Origin: Mycobacterium ahvazicum
GTDB lineage: Bacteria > Actinomycetota > Actinomycetes > Mycobacteriales > Mycobacteriaceae
NCBI RefSeq assembly: GCF_900176255.2
Contig: NZ_FXEG02000003.1
Location: forward strand, 1,116,001-1,180,000
Reading direction: 5' to 3'
DNA length: 64,000 bases
The position numbers and the translations under genes are program-made. The stretch's first letter is position 1. Each line of letters starts with the position of its first letter. Shown piece by piece: positions 42,211-51,015 of this stretch. The notes under the pieces were generated by a model that made no database searches, was not told the origin of the DNA, and saw only the letters and a program-made list of their open reading frames with translations.

Positions 42211-42696
42211 CACGCGGGCCGGCCTTCGCCGAAGCCAGTCGCCTCCGCGACCGCTCCCGCCCCCCTTGATCGGTCAGATCGCTTGTCGCCGTTAATATTT
42301 CATCGGTCGTAGGTACTGCCCGCACGCCGATACCGTAGGCGCGAAGCTTCACTAACCTTCAACAAGGAGCCCGACGCCAGCGACCTGAACTGGGGCTATG
42401 CGCCGTGCCCTATAGTGGTGCCTATGCATCAGGCCATACAGCCGCGCCTTGTCCTCACGCGCCGCCCAGCTGTGGACTGTTGTTGTTGCTGCTGTCGTTG
42501 ATTTCTTGGCGCATTCTTGCTCATTAGAAATCACAGCACGAAAAGGCCTTTTGCGATCACCGATGAACCCCAACCAGGCAACCGCCGTATCCGGACTCAT
42601 AGGACTATTCCAAGTGCCAATCCCGTTGATGTGCAGCATATCCGACATCACCAGCCCGGCTGACGGATCTTACATCGATATCGTGGAGGAAGTGTC
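42211..42696. other. 486-bp non-coding stretch upstream of cysK1
   Basis: No credible gene: the open frames on both strands here (42352-42651 minus, 42449-42700 plus) lack family features and good start sites. A TATAGT -10-like hexamer is at 42411-42416. GGAGGAAG lies 4 bases before the cysK1 ATG. A cysteine- or sulfur-responsive leader is possible but nothing diagnostic was seen. Confidence 0.5.
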
Positions 42697-43629
42697 ATGA
42701 GCATCGCCGAGGACATCACGCAGCTCGTCGGACATACACCGCTGGTCCGGCTGAACCGGGTCGCCGACGGCGCGCGCGCCGACGTCGTCGCCAAGTTGGA
42801 ATCGTTCAATCCGGCGGGCAGCGTCAAGGATCGCATCGGGGTGTCCCTGATCGACGCGGCCGAGGAAGCCGGTCTGATCAGGCCGGACACCATCATCCTC
42901 GAGCCGACGAGCGGAAACACCGGGATCGCCCTCGCCATGGTGGCCGCGGCGCGCGGCTACAAGCTGGTGCTGACAATGCCCGAGACGATGAGTGTCGAGC
43001 GGCGCAAGGTGTTGCGCGCCTATGGCGCAGAAATCATCCTGACCCCAGGTGCCGAGGGCATGCCGGGCGCCATTGCCAAGGCCGAGGAACTGGCCAAAAC
43101 CGACCAGCGGTACTTCATCCCACAGCAGTTCGAGAACCCGGCCAACCCCGCGATCCACCGCAAGACCACCGCCGAAGAGGTGTGGAACGACACCGAAGGC
43201 AAGATCGACTTTTTCGTCGCGGGCGTCGGCACCGGCGGCACCATCACGGGAGTCGCGCAGGTCATCAAGGAGCGCAAGCCCTCGGTGCAATTCGTCGCCG
43301 TCGAACCGGCCGCGTCGCCGGTGCTGTCTGGCGGTCAGAAGGGCCCGCACCCTATTCAGGGCATCGGCGCCGGGTTCATTCCCCCGGTGCTCGACCTGGA
43401 TCTGGTCGACGAGATCATCACCGTCGGCAATGACGACTCGATTAACCTGGCAAGACGGCTGGCCCGCGAGGAGGGCCTACTGGTCGGCATCTCGTCGGGT
43501 GCGGCCGTCGCCGCCGCTCTGCAAGTGGCCCGCCGACCGGAGAACGCCGGCAAGCTGATCGTCGTCGTGTTGCCGTCCTTCGGCGAACGATATTTGAGTA
43601 CGCCGCTTTTCGCGGATGTGGCGGACTAG
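42697..43629 (+). CDS. cysK1: O-acetylserine sulfhydrylase CysK1
   Basis: PLP enzyme of 310 aa making cysteine from O-acetylserine and sulfide, corresponding to Rv2334. The Schiff-base Lys is K44 in NPAGSVKDRIG, the substrate loop is PTSGNTGIALA (about 70-80), and the phosphate-binding loop is GVGTGGTITG (about 177-186), with GISSGAAVAA near the C-terminus. It is followed after 2 bp by cysE, whose product ends in the DFSI tail that binds this enzyme's active site. Confidence 0.96.
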   Translation: MSIAEDITQLVGHTPLVRLNRVADGARADVVAKLESFNPAGSVKDRIGVSLIDAAEEAGLIRPDTIILEPTSGNTGIALAMVAAARGYKLVLTMPETMSVERRKVLRAYGAEIILTPGAEGMPGAIAKAEELAKTDQRYFIPQQFENPANPAIHRKTTAEEVWNDTEGKIDFFVAGVGTGGTITGVAQVIKERKPSVQFVAVEPAASPVLSGGQKGPHPIQGIGAGFIPPVLDLDLVDEIITVGNDDSINLARRLAREEGLLVGISSGAAVAAALQVARRPENAGKLIVVVLPSFGERYLSTPLFADVAD

Positions 43630-43631
43630 TC

Positions 43632-44318
43632 ATGTTCGAAACCATGCGGCGCGACATCCGGGCGGCCAAGGAGCGAGATCCGGCCAGGCCCACCACGCTG
43701 CAGGTCATCTTCGCCTATCCCGGCGTGCACGCGATCTGGGGTCATCGGATCAGCCACCAACTATGGAACCGTGGCGCTCGGCTGGCCGCGCGCGCACTGG
43801 CGGAACTCACCCGCATCTTGACCGGGGTCGAGATCCACCCGGGCGCGATTCTGGGCTCGGGGCTGTTCATCGACCACGCCACCGGCATCGTGATCGGGGA
43901 AACCGCGGAGGTCGGAGACGACGTCACGATCTATCACGGCGTCACCCTCGGCGGCACGGGCGCGGATCTCGGCAAACGCCATCCCACGATCGGTGACCGC
44001 GTGATCATTGGGGCCGGTGCCAAGGTCCTGGGCCCGATCAAAATCGGTGACGACAGCCGGATCGGCGCCAATGCCGTCGTCGTCAAAGAGGTACCGACCA
44101 GCTCCGTCGTCGTCGGCGTTCCCGGTCAGGTCGTCACCCGCCTGGCCCGCGGCCACGAGGACGACGCACTGATGCCCGATCTGGTCGGGGTCAGCCTGCA
44201 GTCCCTGCTCACCCGGGTGGCCCGGCTCGAGGCCGCGAGTGGGGACGACACCGAGAACGGCCGGATGATCAGGCCCCCCGAAGCCGGGGTGTGGCACGGT
44301 GAGGACTTCTCCATCTGA
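43632..44318 (+). CDS. cysE: Serine acetyltransferase CysE
   Basis: Hexapeptide-repeat acetyltransferase of 228 aa making O-acetylserine from serine and acetyl-CoA. The left-handed beta-helix (IHPGAILGSGLFIDHATGIVIGETAEVGDDVTIYHGVTLGGTG) contains the catalytic His-Asp region (DHATG) and CoA site. The C-terminus is EDFSI; the terminal Ile of such tails inserts into CysK to form the cysteine synthase complex. It starts 2 bp after the cysK1 stop, so both are one operon. Confidence 0.96.
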   Translation: MFETMRRDIRAAKERDPARPTTLQVIFAYPGVHAIWGHRISHQLWNRGARLAARALAELTRILTGVEIHPGAILGSGLFIDHATGIVIGETAEVGDDVTIYHGVTLGGTGADLGKRHPTIGDRVIIGAGAKVLGPIKIGDDSRIGANAVVVKEVPTSSVVVGVPGQVVTRLARGHEDDALMPDLVGVSLQSLLTRVARLEAASGDDTENGRMIRPPEAGVWHGEDFSI

Positions 44319-44404
44319 CGCGGCCTTCAGTTGCTCTTCAAGATCCGTTTACCGCGATCAGCGCTACCGTGACTGACGTACCGACTCGACAACGGAGGCT
44401 TCCG

Positions 44405-46051
44405 ATGAGCGACGGCCACGTGCCGCGGATTCCAATAGCGATGTCCTCGCCCAGCCTCAACCGTGGCGTCGGCTTCACGCACGAAGAGCGGCGGCGGCTC
44501 GGGCTGACCGGGCGGCTTCCGTCGGCGGTGCTCACTCTGGAACAGCAAGCCGACCGGGTGTGGCACCAATTGCAAAGCATGTCAACGGATCTCGGGCGTA
44601 ATCTGCTGCTCGAGCAGCTGCACTACCGTCACGAGTTGCTGTACTACAAGGTGCTCGAAGATCACCTACCCGAGCTGATGCCGGTGGTCTACACACCCAC
44701 GGTCGGCGAGGCCATTCAACGCTTCTCCGACGAATACCGCGGTCAGCGCGGCCTGTTTCTGAGCATCGACGAACCCGACGAGATCGCCGACGCGTTCCAA
44801 ACGTTCGGCTTGGGAGCCGACGACGTAGACCTGATCGTGTGCACCGACGCCGAAGCCATCCTGGGCATCGGCGACTGGGGCGTCGGCGGCATTCAAATCG
44901 CGGTAGGCAAGTTAGCGCTCTACACCGCCGGCGGCGGTATCGATCCACGCCGCTGTATCGCGGTGTCACTCGATGTCGGCACGAATAACGAACAGCTTCT
45001 GCAGGATCCGTACTATCTGGGCAATCGCCACGCGCGGCGCCAAGGCGGTGAATACGACGACTTCATCAAGCGCTACATCGAAACCGCCAACCGGTTGTTC
45101 CCCAACGCCATCCTGCATTTCGAGGACTTCGGGCCGATCAACGCGCGCAAGATCCTGCGGACCTACGGCGACGACTACTGCGTGTTCAACGATGACGTGC
45201 AGGGTACCGGCGCCGTGGTGGTGGCCGCCGCGCACGGCGGAGCGCATGTCACCGGGGTGCCGCTGCGAAAGCAGAAGACGATCGTGTTCGGCGCCGGAAC
45301 CGCCGGAATCGGTGTCGCGGATCAGATCCGCGACGCGATGGTCGACGACGGCGCCAGTATCGAGCAGGCCACGTCTGCGATTTGGGCGATCGACAAGCAG
45401 GGCTTGCTTTTCGACGACATGGACGACCTGCGCGATTTCCAGGTGCCCTACGCCAAGAATCGTCAACAGTTGGGCGTGGCGCCCGACGAACGAATCGGTC
45501 TGATCGAGGCCATCAAATTGGCCTCCCCCACGCTGCTGCTGGGATGCTCAACCGTTTTCGGCGCATTCACCCGCGAGGTCGTGCAGGCGATGACAGCGTC
45601 CTGCGAACGCCCGATGATCTTCCCGCTGTCCAACCCGACCTCACGGATGGAAGCCATGCCGGCCGACGTGCTGGCGTGGTCGAATGGCCGGGCGCTGGTG
45701 GCAACCGGAACCCCGGTCGCCCCAACCGAATACAACGGCGTCACCTACACCATCGGCCAGGCCAACAACGTGCTGGTGTTCCCCGGGCTCGGGCTGGGCA
45801 TCATCGTGGCCGGAGCACGGCGGCTGACCCCGGCCATGTTGCATGCGGCCGCGAAAGCCATTGCGGGACAGGCTAGCCCAGCGAAAATCGGGGACTCACT
45901 GCTGCCGGATGTGCAGAACTTGTGCGCCATCTCGTCTGCGGTCGCCGAGGCCGTCTATCACGCCGCCGTCGCCGACGGGGTCGCCACCCGAACACATGAC
46001 GACCCCCGCCAAGTCGCGCTCGACACAATGTGGCGTCCCAGCTACGACTAG
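44405..46051 (+). CDS. mez: NAD(P)-dependent malic enzyme Mez
   Basis: Large-type malic enzyme of 548 aa converting malate to pyruvate and CO2, corresponding to mez (Rv2332). ATG at 44405 has GGAGG 7 bases upstream; twelve further codons upstream are open but lack a site. Conserved blocks: PVVYTPTVGEAIQRFSDEYR (catalytic Tyr), GIGDWGVGGIQIAVGKLALYTAGGGI, EDFGPINARKIL...VFNDDVQGTGAV (metal acid residues), Rossmann VFGAGTAGIGVADQI, and PLSNPTSRMEA. Its gene order relative to cysK-cysE is rearranged from H37Rv. Confidence 0.95.
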   Translation: MSDGHVPRIPIAMSSPSLNRGVGFTHEERRRLGLTGRLPSAVLTLEQQADRVWHQLQSMSTDLGRNLLLEQLHYRHELLYYKVLEDHLPELMPVVYTPTVGEAIQRFSDEYRGQRGLFLSIDEPDEIADAFQTFGLGADDVDLIVCTDAEAILGIGDWGVGGIQIAVGKLALYTAGGGIDPRRCIAVSLDVGTNNEQLLQDPYYLGNRHARRQGGEYDDFIKRYIETANRLFPNAILHFEDFGPINARKILRTYGDDYCVFNDDVQGTGAVVVAAAHGGAHVTGVPLRKQKTIVFGAGTAGIGVADQIRDAMVDDGASIEQATSAIWAIDKQGLLFDDMDDLRDFQVPYAKNRQQLGVAPDERIGLIEAIKLASPTLLLGCSTVFGAFTREVVQAMTASCERPMIFPLSNPTSRMEAMPADVLAWSNGRALVATGTPVAPTEYNGVTYTIGQANNVLVFPGLGLGIIVAGARRLTPAMLHAAAKAIAGQASPAKIGDSLLPDVQNLCAISSAVAEAVYHAAVADGVATRTHDDPRQVALDTMWRPSYD

Positions 46052-46059
46052 GCGGGTGA

Positions 46060-46356
46060 CTACGCGGGCTGTTGGGTCAATCCGACGATCGCCGCGAGCC
46101 GGCCCTGGACGCGTTCGAGATCGGCCGCGCAGGGCAGTTCTGCCGCGACGCGGGTGATCGCCGCCTGGATGTCGCAGGCATCGATGTTGAGCTCACCGCG
46201 GGCCGCGACGTGGGTCGCCACCGCGGCCACCGCGTTGTCGGGCATGCGCCGCCGCAGCAGCGCCAACAGCGGGACGTAGTCGGCGTACGGCACGCCGTGC
46301 GGGTAGCCGGCGCGAATGACAGCGTCGAATGTGGTTACCAATCCGGTCAACGGCAC
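46060..46356 (-). CDS. DUF3349-family small protein
   Basis: A 98-aa protein of the mycobacterial DUF3349 family: VIRAGYPHGVPYADYVPLLALLRRRMPDNAVAAVATHVAARGELNIDACDIQAAITRVAAELPCAADLERVQGRLAA, resembling Rv0543c. GTG at 46356 places the start about 16 residues before AGYP, as in relatives; an ATG at 46383 is possible. Converges with mez, 8 bp apart. Function unknown. Confidence 0.78.
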   Translation of the reverse strand: MPLTGLVTTFDAVIRAGYPHGVPYADYVPLLALLRRRMPDNAVAAVATHVAARGELNIDACDIQAAITRVAAELPCAADLERVQGRLAAIVGLTQQPA

Positions 46357-46551
46357 CGCCCGACACCACCCTCCTGCCGTCATGTGCGGACACACACGAG
46401 TGAGACGGGCCAACCGTACGCATCGCTATTTAACTGACGGTGACGTAAACGCACCATGCTCTGTACACAGGTCAAATTTCTAACCATGGATGTCGAGCCC
46501 CCTGTTGCTGGCGCTCCCGAGCACGCTGGACTGGAGATGCGCCGTTGCCCG

Positions 46552-46624
<73 letters not shown>

Positions 46625-46799
46625 TTAACCTGGCCCGCGCGGAATCTGGCGCGGATCGCTGGACGACTCTAGCGTACTGGCACGGCCGCGCCCAAGTTCG
46701 CCGGGCGGCCGTGCGCGCCCAGCTAGACCGATCGGACGCGCACGCACTGCGCCGAGTGAGGCAGGATGGACCCATCCGCACCGCGTGGGGAGGGACGCT

Positions 46800-47078
46800 T
46801 TGATCCGCTATGTCGTCGTGCTCGGACTGGGCTACGTGCTGGGCTCGAAAGCCGGCCGTCGCCGGTACGAGCAGCTCGTCGGTACCTATCGCGCGCTGAC
46901 CAGCAGTCCGATGGCCCGGTCGATGATCGAAGGGGGGCGGCGCAAGATCGCAAACACCATCTCGCCCGACGCGGGTTTCGTCACCGTGGCCGAGATCGAC
47001 AACGAGACGGCCGTCGTGCGGCGGGAGGTCGAGCGGCCGGCCGACGAGGCCCTTACGCCGTCAGATCGTCGCCGCTAG
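46800..47078 (+). CDS. Small YtxH-like membrane-associated protein (Rv2342-like)
   Basis: A 92-aa protein with an N-terminal hydrophobic segment (LIRYVVVLGLGYVLGSKAGRRRYEQL), where the GSKAGRRRYEQ pattern is typical of YtxH-type proteins. TTG at 46800 has GGAGGG 5 bases upstream; a GTG at 46785 overlaps that site and is less likely. Position before convergent dnaG matches Rv2342. The 3' end overlaps dnaG by 26 bp. Function unknown. Confidence 0.8.
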   Translation: MIRYVVVLGLGYVLGSKAGRRRYEQLVGTYRALTSSPMARSMIEGGRRKIANTISPDAGFVTVAEIDNETAVVRREVERPADEALTPSDRRR

Positions 47079-48978
47079 CCTGCTCCAGCAGGCTGCGCCG
47101 GTACGCCTCCATAGCAACCAGGTCGCCGAACAACGCGTGGTACTCGTCGCCCTGGTCGATCGGTGACATGCGCTGCAGCTTGGACTTGACCTCGGCGATC
47201 TGGCGGCCCATCCAGACTTCCTGCAGGCGCGCCAGGACCCCGGCGATGTAGCGGGGCAGCTTCTCGTCATCGACGGTGACGGCCTCCACGCCGAGCTCGT
47301 TGATCAGTCCGGCTGTCAGGGTCGAGGTGGTCTGGCGGCGCACCGTGTCGATCCACTGCGCGCCGGTGATGCCGGTCGACGTGCCGCCGGCCGCGTCGAT
47401 GGCCGCGCGCACGGCCGCATACCCGGGGTGGGTGAAGCTCTCGACAGTCAGCGTGTCGAACACCGGGCCGGCGAACGCCGGGTACTGCAACGCCGACTTG
47501 AGCGCCTCGCGCTGTGGCCATAACGTCGGGTCGCGCGGGTCGGGGCGTCCGGCGGCACGGTCGACCGGAGCGCTCGGGGCCGGCGCGTCGGCGCCGCGGC
47601 GCGGACTCGGTGCCGACCCGGGCCGGGCCGTCGGGACCTTGGATTTCTTGGCCTCGGTCCGCACCCGGTCGATGATCTGCGCGACATCGTCCCAACCCAC
47701 CCAGCCGGCGAGCTGGCGGGCGTATTCGTCGCGCAGCGTGGAGTCCTTGATCTGGCCCACCATCGGCACACAGCGACGCAGCGCGGCGACTCTTCCCTCG
47801 GCGTTGTCGAGGTCGAACTCGGCGATCGCCGTGCGAATGGCGAACTCGAACAACGGAGTTCGTCGCGCCACCAGGTCACGCAGCGCGCCGTCACCGGACG
47901 CCAGCCGTAGATCGCAGGGATCCATTCCGTCGGGGGCGACCGCGACGAACGACTGCCCCGCGAGATTCTGCTCGCCGCCGAAGGCCTTGAGCGCGGCCGC
48001 CCGGCCGGCCGCGTCGCCGTCGAAAACGTAGATCAATTCGCCGCGGAAGAAACTGTCGTCCATCATCAGCCGGCGCAGCATGGACAGATGCTCGTCGCCG
48101 AACGCGGTGCCGCACGACGCGACCGCCGTGGTCACCCCGGCCAGATGCATCGCCATCACGTCGGTGTAGCCCTCGACGACGACGGCCTGGTGTCCCCGGG
48201 CGATGTCGCGCTTGGCCAGGTCGATGCCGAACATCACCGACGACTTCTTGTACAGCAGCGTCTCGGGCGTGTTGACGTACTTGGCTTCCATCGGGTCGTC
48301 GTCGAACAGCCGCCGGGCCCCGAACCCGATCACCTCACCGGCCGAGCTGCGGATCGGCCACAGCAGCCTGCGGTGGAAGCGGTCCATCGGCCCCCGGCGC
48401 CCCTCCCGGGACAGGCCCGCGGCCTCGAGCTCCTTGAACTCGAAACCCTTGCGCTGCAAATGCTTTGTCAGCTTCTCCCAGCCCGACGGCGCGAATCCGC
48501 AGCCGAAGCGACGTGCGGCCTCGGCGTCGAAGTTGCGCTCCTTCAGATACTGGCGCGCCGGCGCCGCTTCGTCGGACTCCAGCTCCGCCGCGTAGAACTC
48601 GGCCGCGGCGGCGTTGGCCGCGATCAGCCTGCTGCGACTGCCGCGATCGCGCTGCACGTTGGTGGCCGCGGCGCCGGTGTAGGTGATGGTGTGGCCGATC
48701 CGGTCGGCGAGCAGTTCGACGGCTTCGACAAAGCTGACATGTTCGATCTTCTGGATGAACGCGTACACGTCGCCGCCCTCACCGCAGCCGAAGCAGTGGA
48801 AGTGGCCGTGGTTGGGGCGGACGTGAAACGACGGGGACTTCTCGTTGTGGAAGGGGCACAACCCCTTCAGCGAGTCGGCTCCCGCCCGGCGCAGCTGGAC
48901 GTAATCGCCGACGACTTCCTCGATGCGGGCGCGTTCACGAATGGCGGCGATATCACGATCGGAGATCCGGCCAGCCAT
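47053..48978 (-). CDS. dnaG: DNA primase DnaG
   Basis: Replicative primase of 641 aa, essential for lagging-strand priming. The CHC2 zinc finger uses C41, H44, C62 and C65 (LCPFHNEKSPSF...FHCFGCGEGGD). The catalytic core and TOPRIM domain include VVEGYTDVMAMHLAGVTTAVASCGTAF and the acidic YVFDGDAAGRAA. The C-terminal helicase-binding domain (from about residue 480) follows an Ala/Pro-rich linker. Length matches the mycobacterial enzyme. Confidence 0.97.
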   Translation of the reverse strand: MAGRISDRDIAAIRERARIEEVVGDYVQLRRAGADSLKGLCPFHNEKSPSFHVRPNHGHFHCFGCGEGGDVYAFIQKIEHVSFVEAVELLADRIGHTITYTGAAATNVQRDRGSRSRLIAANAAAAEFYAAELESDEAAPARQYLKERNFDAEAARRFGCGFAPSGWEKLTKHLQRKGFEFKELEAAGLSREGRRGPMDRFHRRLLWPIRSSAGEVIGFGARRLFDDDPMEAKYVNTPETLLYKKSSVMFGIDLAKRDIARGHQAVVVEGYTDVMAMHLAGVTTAVASCGTAFGDEHLSMLRRLMMDDSFFRGELIYVFDGDAAGRAAALKAFGGEQNLAGQSFVAVAPDGMDPCDLRLASGDGALRDLVARRTPLFEFAIRTAIAEFDLDNAEGRVAALRRCVPMVGQIKDSTLRDEYARQLAGWVGWDDVAQIIDRVRTEAKKSKVPTARPGSAPSPRRGADAPAPSAPVDRAAGRPDPRDPTLWPQREALKSALQYPAFAGPVFDTLTVESFTHPGYAAVRAAIDAAGGTSTGITGAQWIDTVRRQTTSTLTAGLINELGVEAVTVDDEKLPRYIAGVLARLQEVWMGRQIAEVKSKLQRMSPIDQGDEYHALFGDLVAMEAYRRSLLEQASGDDLTA

Positions 48979-49033
48979 CGGCTCAGTCTAGGACGCCGGA
49001 TACGGCTGTCCCATCAAACCCGTGACGACCAGC

Positions 49034-49642
49034 TCAGCTGGCCGGACCGATCACGCCGCACGCCACCCGCTCCATCGCCATGTCGCTGTCCTGCACGCCG
49101 TGCAGCATCAGGGCCGTCCTGTTGCCCGCCAGCAGCTCGTCCCTGGTGAACGCGTCGGTGGTGGTCACCAGGTAAGCCGAGCCGTCCTTGCGCACATCCA
49201 GGGACGACAGGTCGCCGCTTTCGGGCTTCCCGGTGTGTCCCGGCGCCTGGTAGTGGCCACCCGCCGACAAGAAGTTCCCGGGCGCACCGCCGCTGGGGGC
49301 CACCGAGTTCGGCTCGCACTTGCCGATCTCATGCACGTGCATGCCGTGTAGACCGGGCGCCAGGATGCCTGGGGTGTCCGTCTTGACGGTGATCGTGACG
49401 TATCCGTCGGTGAAGTCGAAGGTGGCGGTGGCGACCTGTTTGCCGTCGGGCGATTTGAGTTGAGCCGAAAGGGCCTGGCCGCTGGGCGCCGGACCCGATG
49501 TCGTCGACGAGCTCGGGGACCCGCTGAGCACCGGCGGCGTCGTGCCCGGCTGAGTGCTCGCGTGCTGAGGCGAACTGCACGCGGTCATGACCACGACCGG
49601 CATCGAGAACAGGGCGGCGGCAACAACGGTGTTTCTGCTCAT
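49034..49642 (-). CDS. SodC-like Cu superoxide dismutase-family lipoprotein
   Basis: Exported lipoprotein of 202 aa: signal with lipobox MTAC (Cys22), Ser/Pro/Thr linker to about residue 57, then a Cu,Zn-SOD fold. Copper ligands appear kept: H102, H104 (HGMHVHEIGKC), H130 (GGHY) and H181 (LMLHG), with the disulfide pair C109/C195. Compared with M. tuberculosis SodC as recalled, roughly 30 residues between the last His and RVACGVIG are missing, removing the electrostatic loop. It lies between dnaG and dgt, where H37Rv has no such gene. It may be an active SOD or a copper-binding derivative. Confidence 0.85.
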   Translation of the reverse strand: MSRNTVVAAALFSMPVVVMTACSSPQHASTQPGTTPPVLSGSPSSSTTSGPAPSGQALSAQLKSPDGKQVATATFDFTDGYVTITVKTDTPGILAPGLHGMHVHEIGKCEPNSVAPSGGAPGNFLSAGGHYQAPGHTGKPESGDLSSLDVRKDGSAYLVTTTDAFTRDELLAGNRTALMLHGVQDSDMAMERVACGVIGPAS

Positions 49643-49672
49643 GCCCGCAGCCTAACGGGTGCCACAAGCCCG

Positions 49673-50950
49673 TTACGGGCTCGCCGGACTGGCATCGATT
49701 CGCTCCAGCCGGCCTTCGGTGAACGAGGCGATCTGATCGATGATCACCCGCAAGCGGGCGGCGTCGTCAGCGGCGGTGGTGAATGCCGAGGCGAAGAAGG
49801 GGTCAAGCGTGCGCGGAGCTCCGGCGTACAACCACTGCGCCACTTGATGAATGCGGTCGCGCTGCCGAGCCTGAGTCTCCAGATGCCGCGGGTCGGACAT
49901 GATGAACTGCAGCGCCAGAATCTTCAGCAGCGCGACCTCGGCCCGCACCAAGTCGGGCACCTGCAAGTCGGCTTGGAAACGCACCAGCGGCCCGGCACCC
50001 GCCGCCGCGCGCGTGGTCGCGATCGCCGCCGAGGCGAATCTGCCCACCAGTTCACTGGTCAACTGCTTGAGGGCGACCGACGCGGCCAGCGTCGCGTCGA
50101 ACTTGCCGACCGCAGCGACCACCGGCAGCCCCGACAGCCGGCGCGCGGCCGCCATGAAGTCGTCGGCGCTCACCCGGGAGAACTCGCTCTCCCCCAGCTT
50201 GGCCAGCGCCACGGCCTCGTCATCGTCGGCGAGTACCCGCAAATCGATGCGCTGTGAGACGACACCGTCCTCGACGTCGTGCACCGAGTAGGCGACGTCG
50301 TCGGCCCAGTCCATCACCTGCGCTTCCAGACACACTCGGTCGCGCGGCGCCCCCGCGCGCATCCAGTTCGCAACCTCGCGGTCCTCCTCGTAGAACCCGA
50401 ATTTGTGGACACCGTCCCGACGTGTCCACGGATATTTCGTGACCGCATCCAGCGAAGCGCGAGTCAGGTTCAGTCCGGCACTATTGCCTTGCTCGTCAAG
50501 CACTTTGGGCTCAAGGCTGTTGAGGATGCGAAAGTTCTGGGCATTGCCTTCGAATCCGCCGTACTCGTCGGCGATCTCGTTGAGCGCGCGCTCGCCGTTG
50601 TGTCCGTAGGGCGGGTGACCGATGTCGTGCGCCAGCCCGGCGAGCTCGACGAGGTCGAGATCGCAACCCAGCCCGATCGCCATGCCGCGCCCGATCTGCG
50701 CGACCTCGAGCGAGTGCGTCAGCCGGGTGCGCGGGGTGTCGCCTTCGCGGGGCCCGACGACTTGCGTCTTGTCGGCCAGCCGGCGCAGCGCGGCACTGTG
50801 CAACACGCGCGCCCGGTCCCGGGCGAAGTCGGTGCGGTGCTGACCTTCCGTGCCCGGCAGACCCGCGGTCTTCGGCGCTTCGGCTACCCGCCGTTGACGG
50901 TCGAAGTCGTCGTATGGGTCTGGCACGTTCGTGATCACCTTCTTAGTCAC
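49673..50950 (-). CDS. dgt: Deoxyguanosinetriphosphate triphosphohydrolase (dGTPase)
   Basis: HD-domain dNTP triphosphohydrolase of 425 aa, corresponding to Rv2344c; it splits dGTP to deoxyguanosine and triphosphate. HD motifs: RLTHSLEVAQIGR (about residues 76-88), the HD pair in LAHDIGHPPYGHNGE, and MDWADDVAYSVHDVEDG. The first recognisable family block is PYDDFDRQRRVAEAPKTAGLPGT. GTG at 50950 is one of several close starts (50938 and 50983 also open). Divergent from the TPM gene. Confidence 0.92.
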   Translation of the reverse strand: MTKKVITNVPDPYDDFDRQRRVAEAPKTAGLPGTEGQHRTDFARDRARVLHSAALRRLADKTQVVGPREGDTPRTRLTHSLEVAQIGRGMAIGLGCDLDLVELAGLAHDIGHPPYGHNGERALNEIADEYGGFEGNAQNFRILNSLEPKVLDEQGNSAGLNLTRASLDAVTKYPWTRRDGVHKFGFYEEDREVANWMRAGAPRDRVCLEAQVMDWADDVAYSVHDVEDGVVSQRIDLRVLADDDEAVALAKLGESEFSRVSADDFMAAARRLSGLPVVAAVGKFDATLAASVALKQLTSELVGRFASAAIATTRAAAGAGPLVRFQADLQVPDLVRAEVALLKILALQFIMSDPRHLETQARQRDRIHQVAQWLYAGAPRTLDPFFASAFTTAADDAARLRVIIDQIASFTEGRLERIDASPASP

Positions 50951-51015
50951 CGCAGCACAGTCTGCCAGGGAATGCCGGGACATGGCCCCGGTCTCCCCCG
51001 GCGCTAAATTGACCT

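Noticed and set aside
42352..42700. Overlapping small frames on both strands upstream of cysK1
   Set aside because: Neither has family resemblance or a good start; the region is better explained as leader/promoter DNA.
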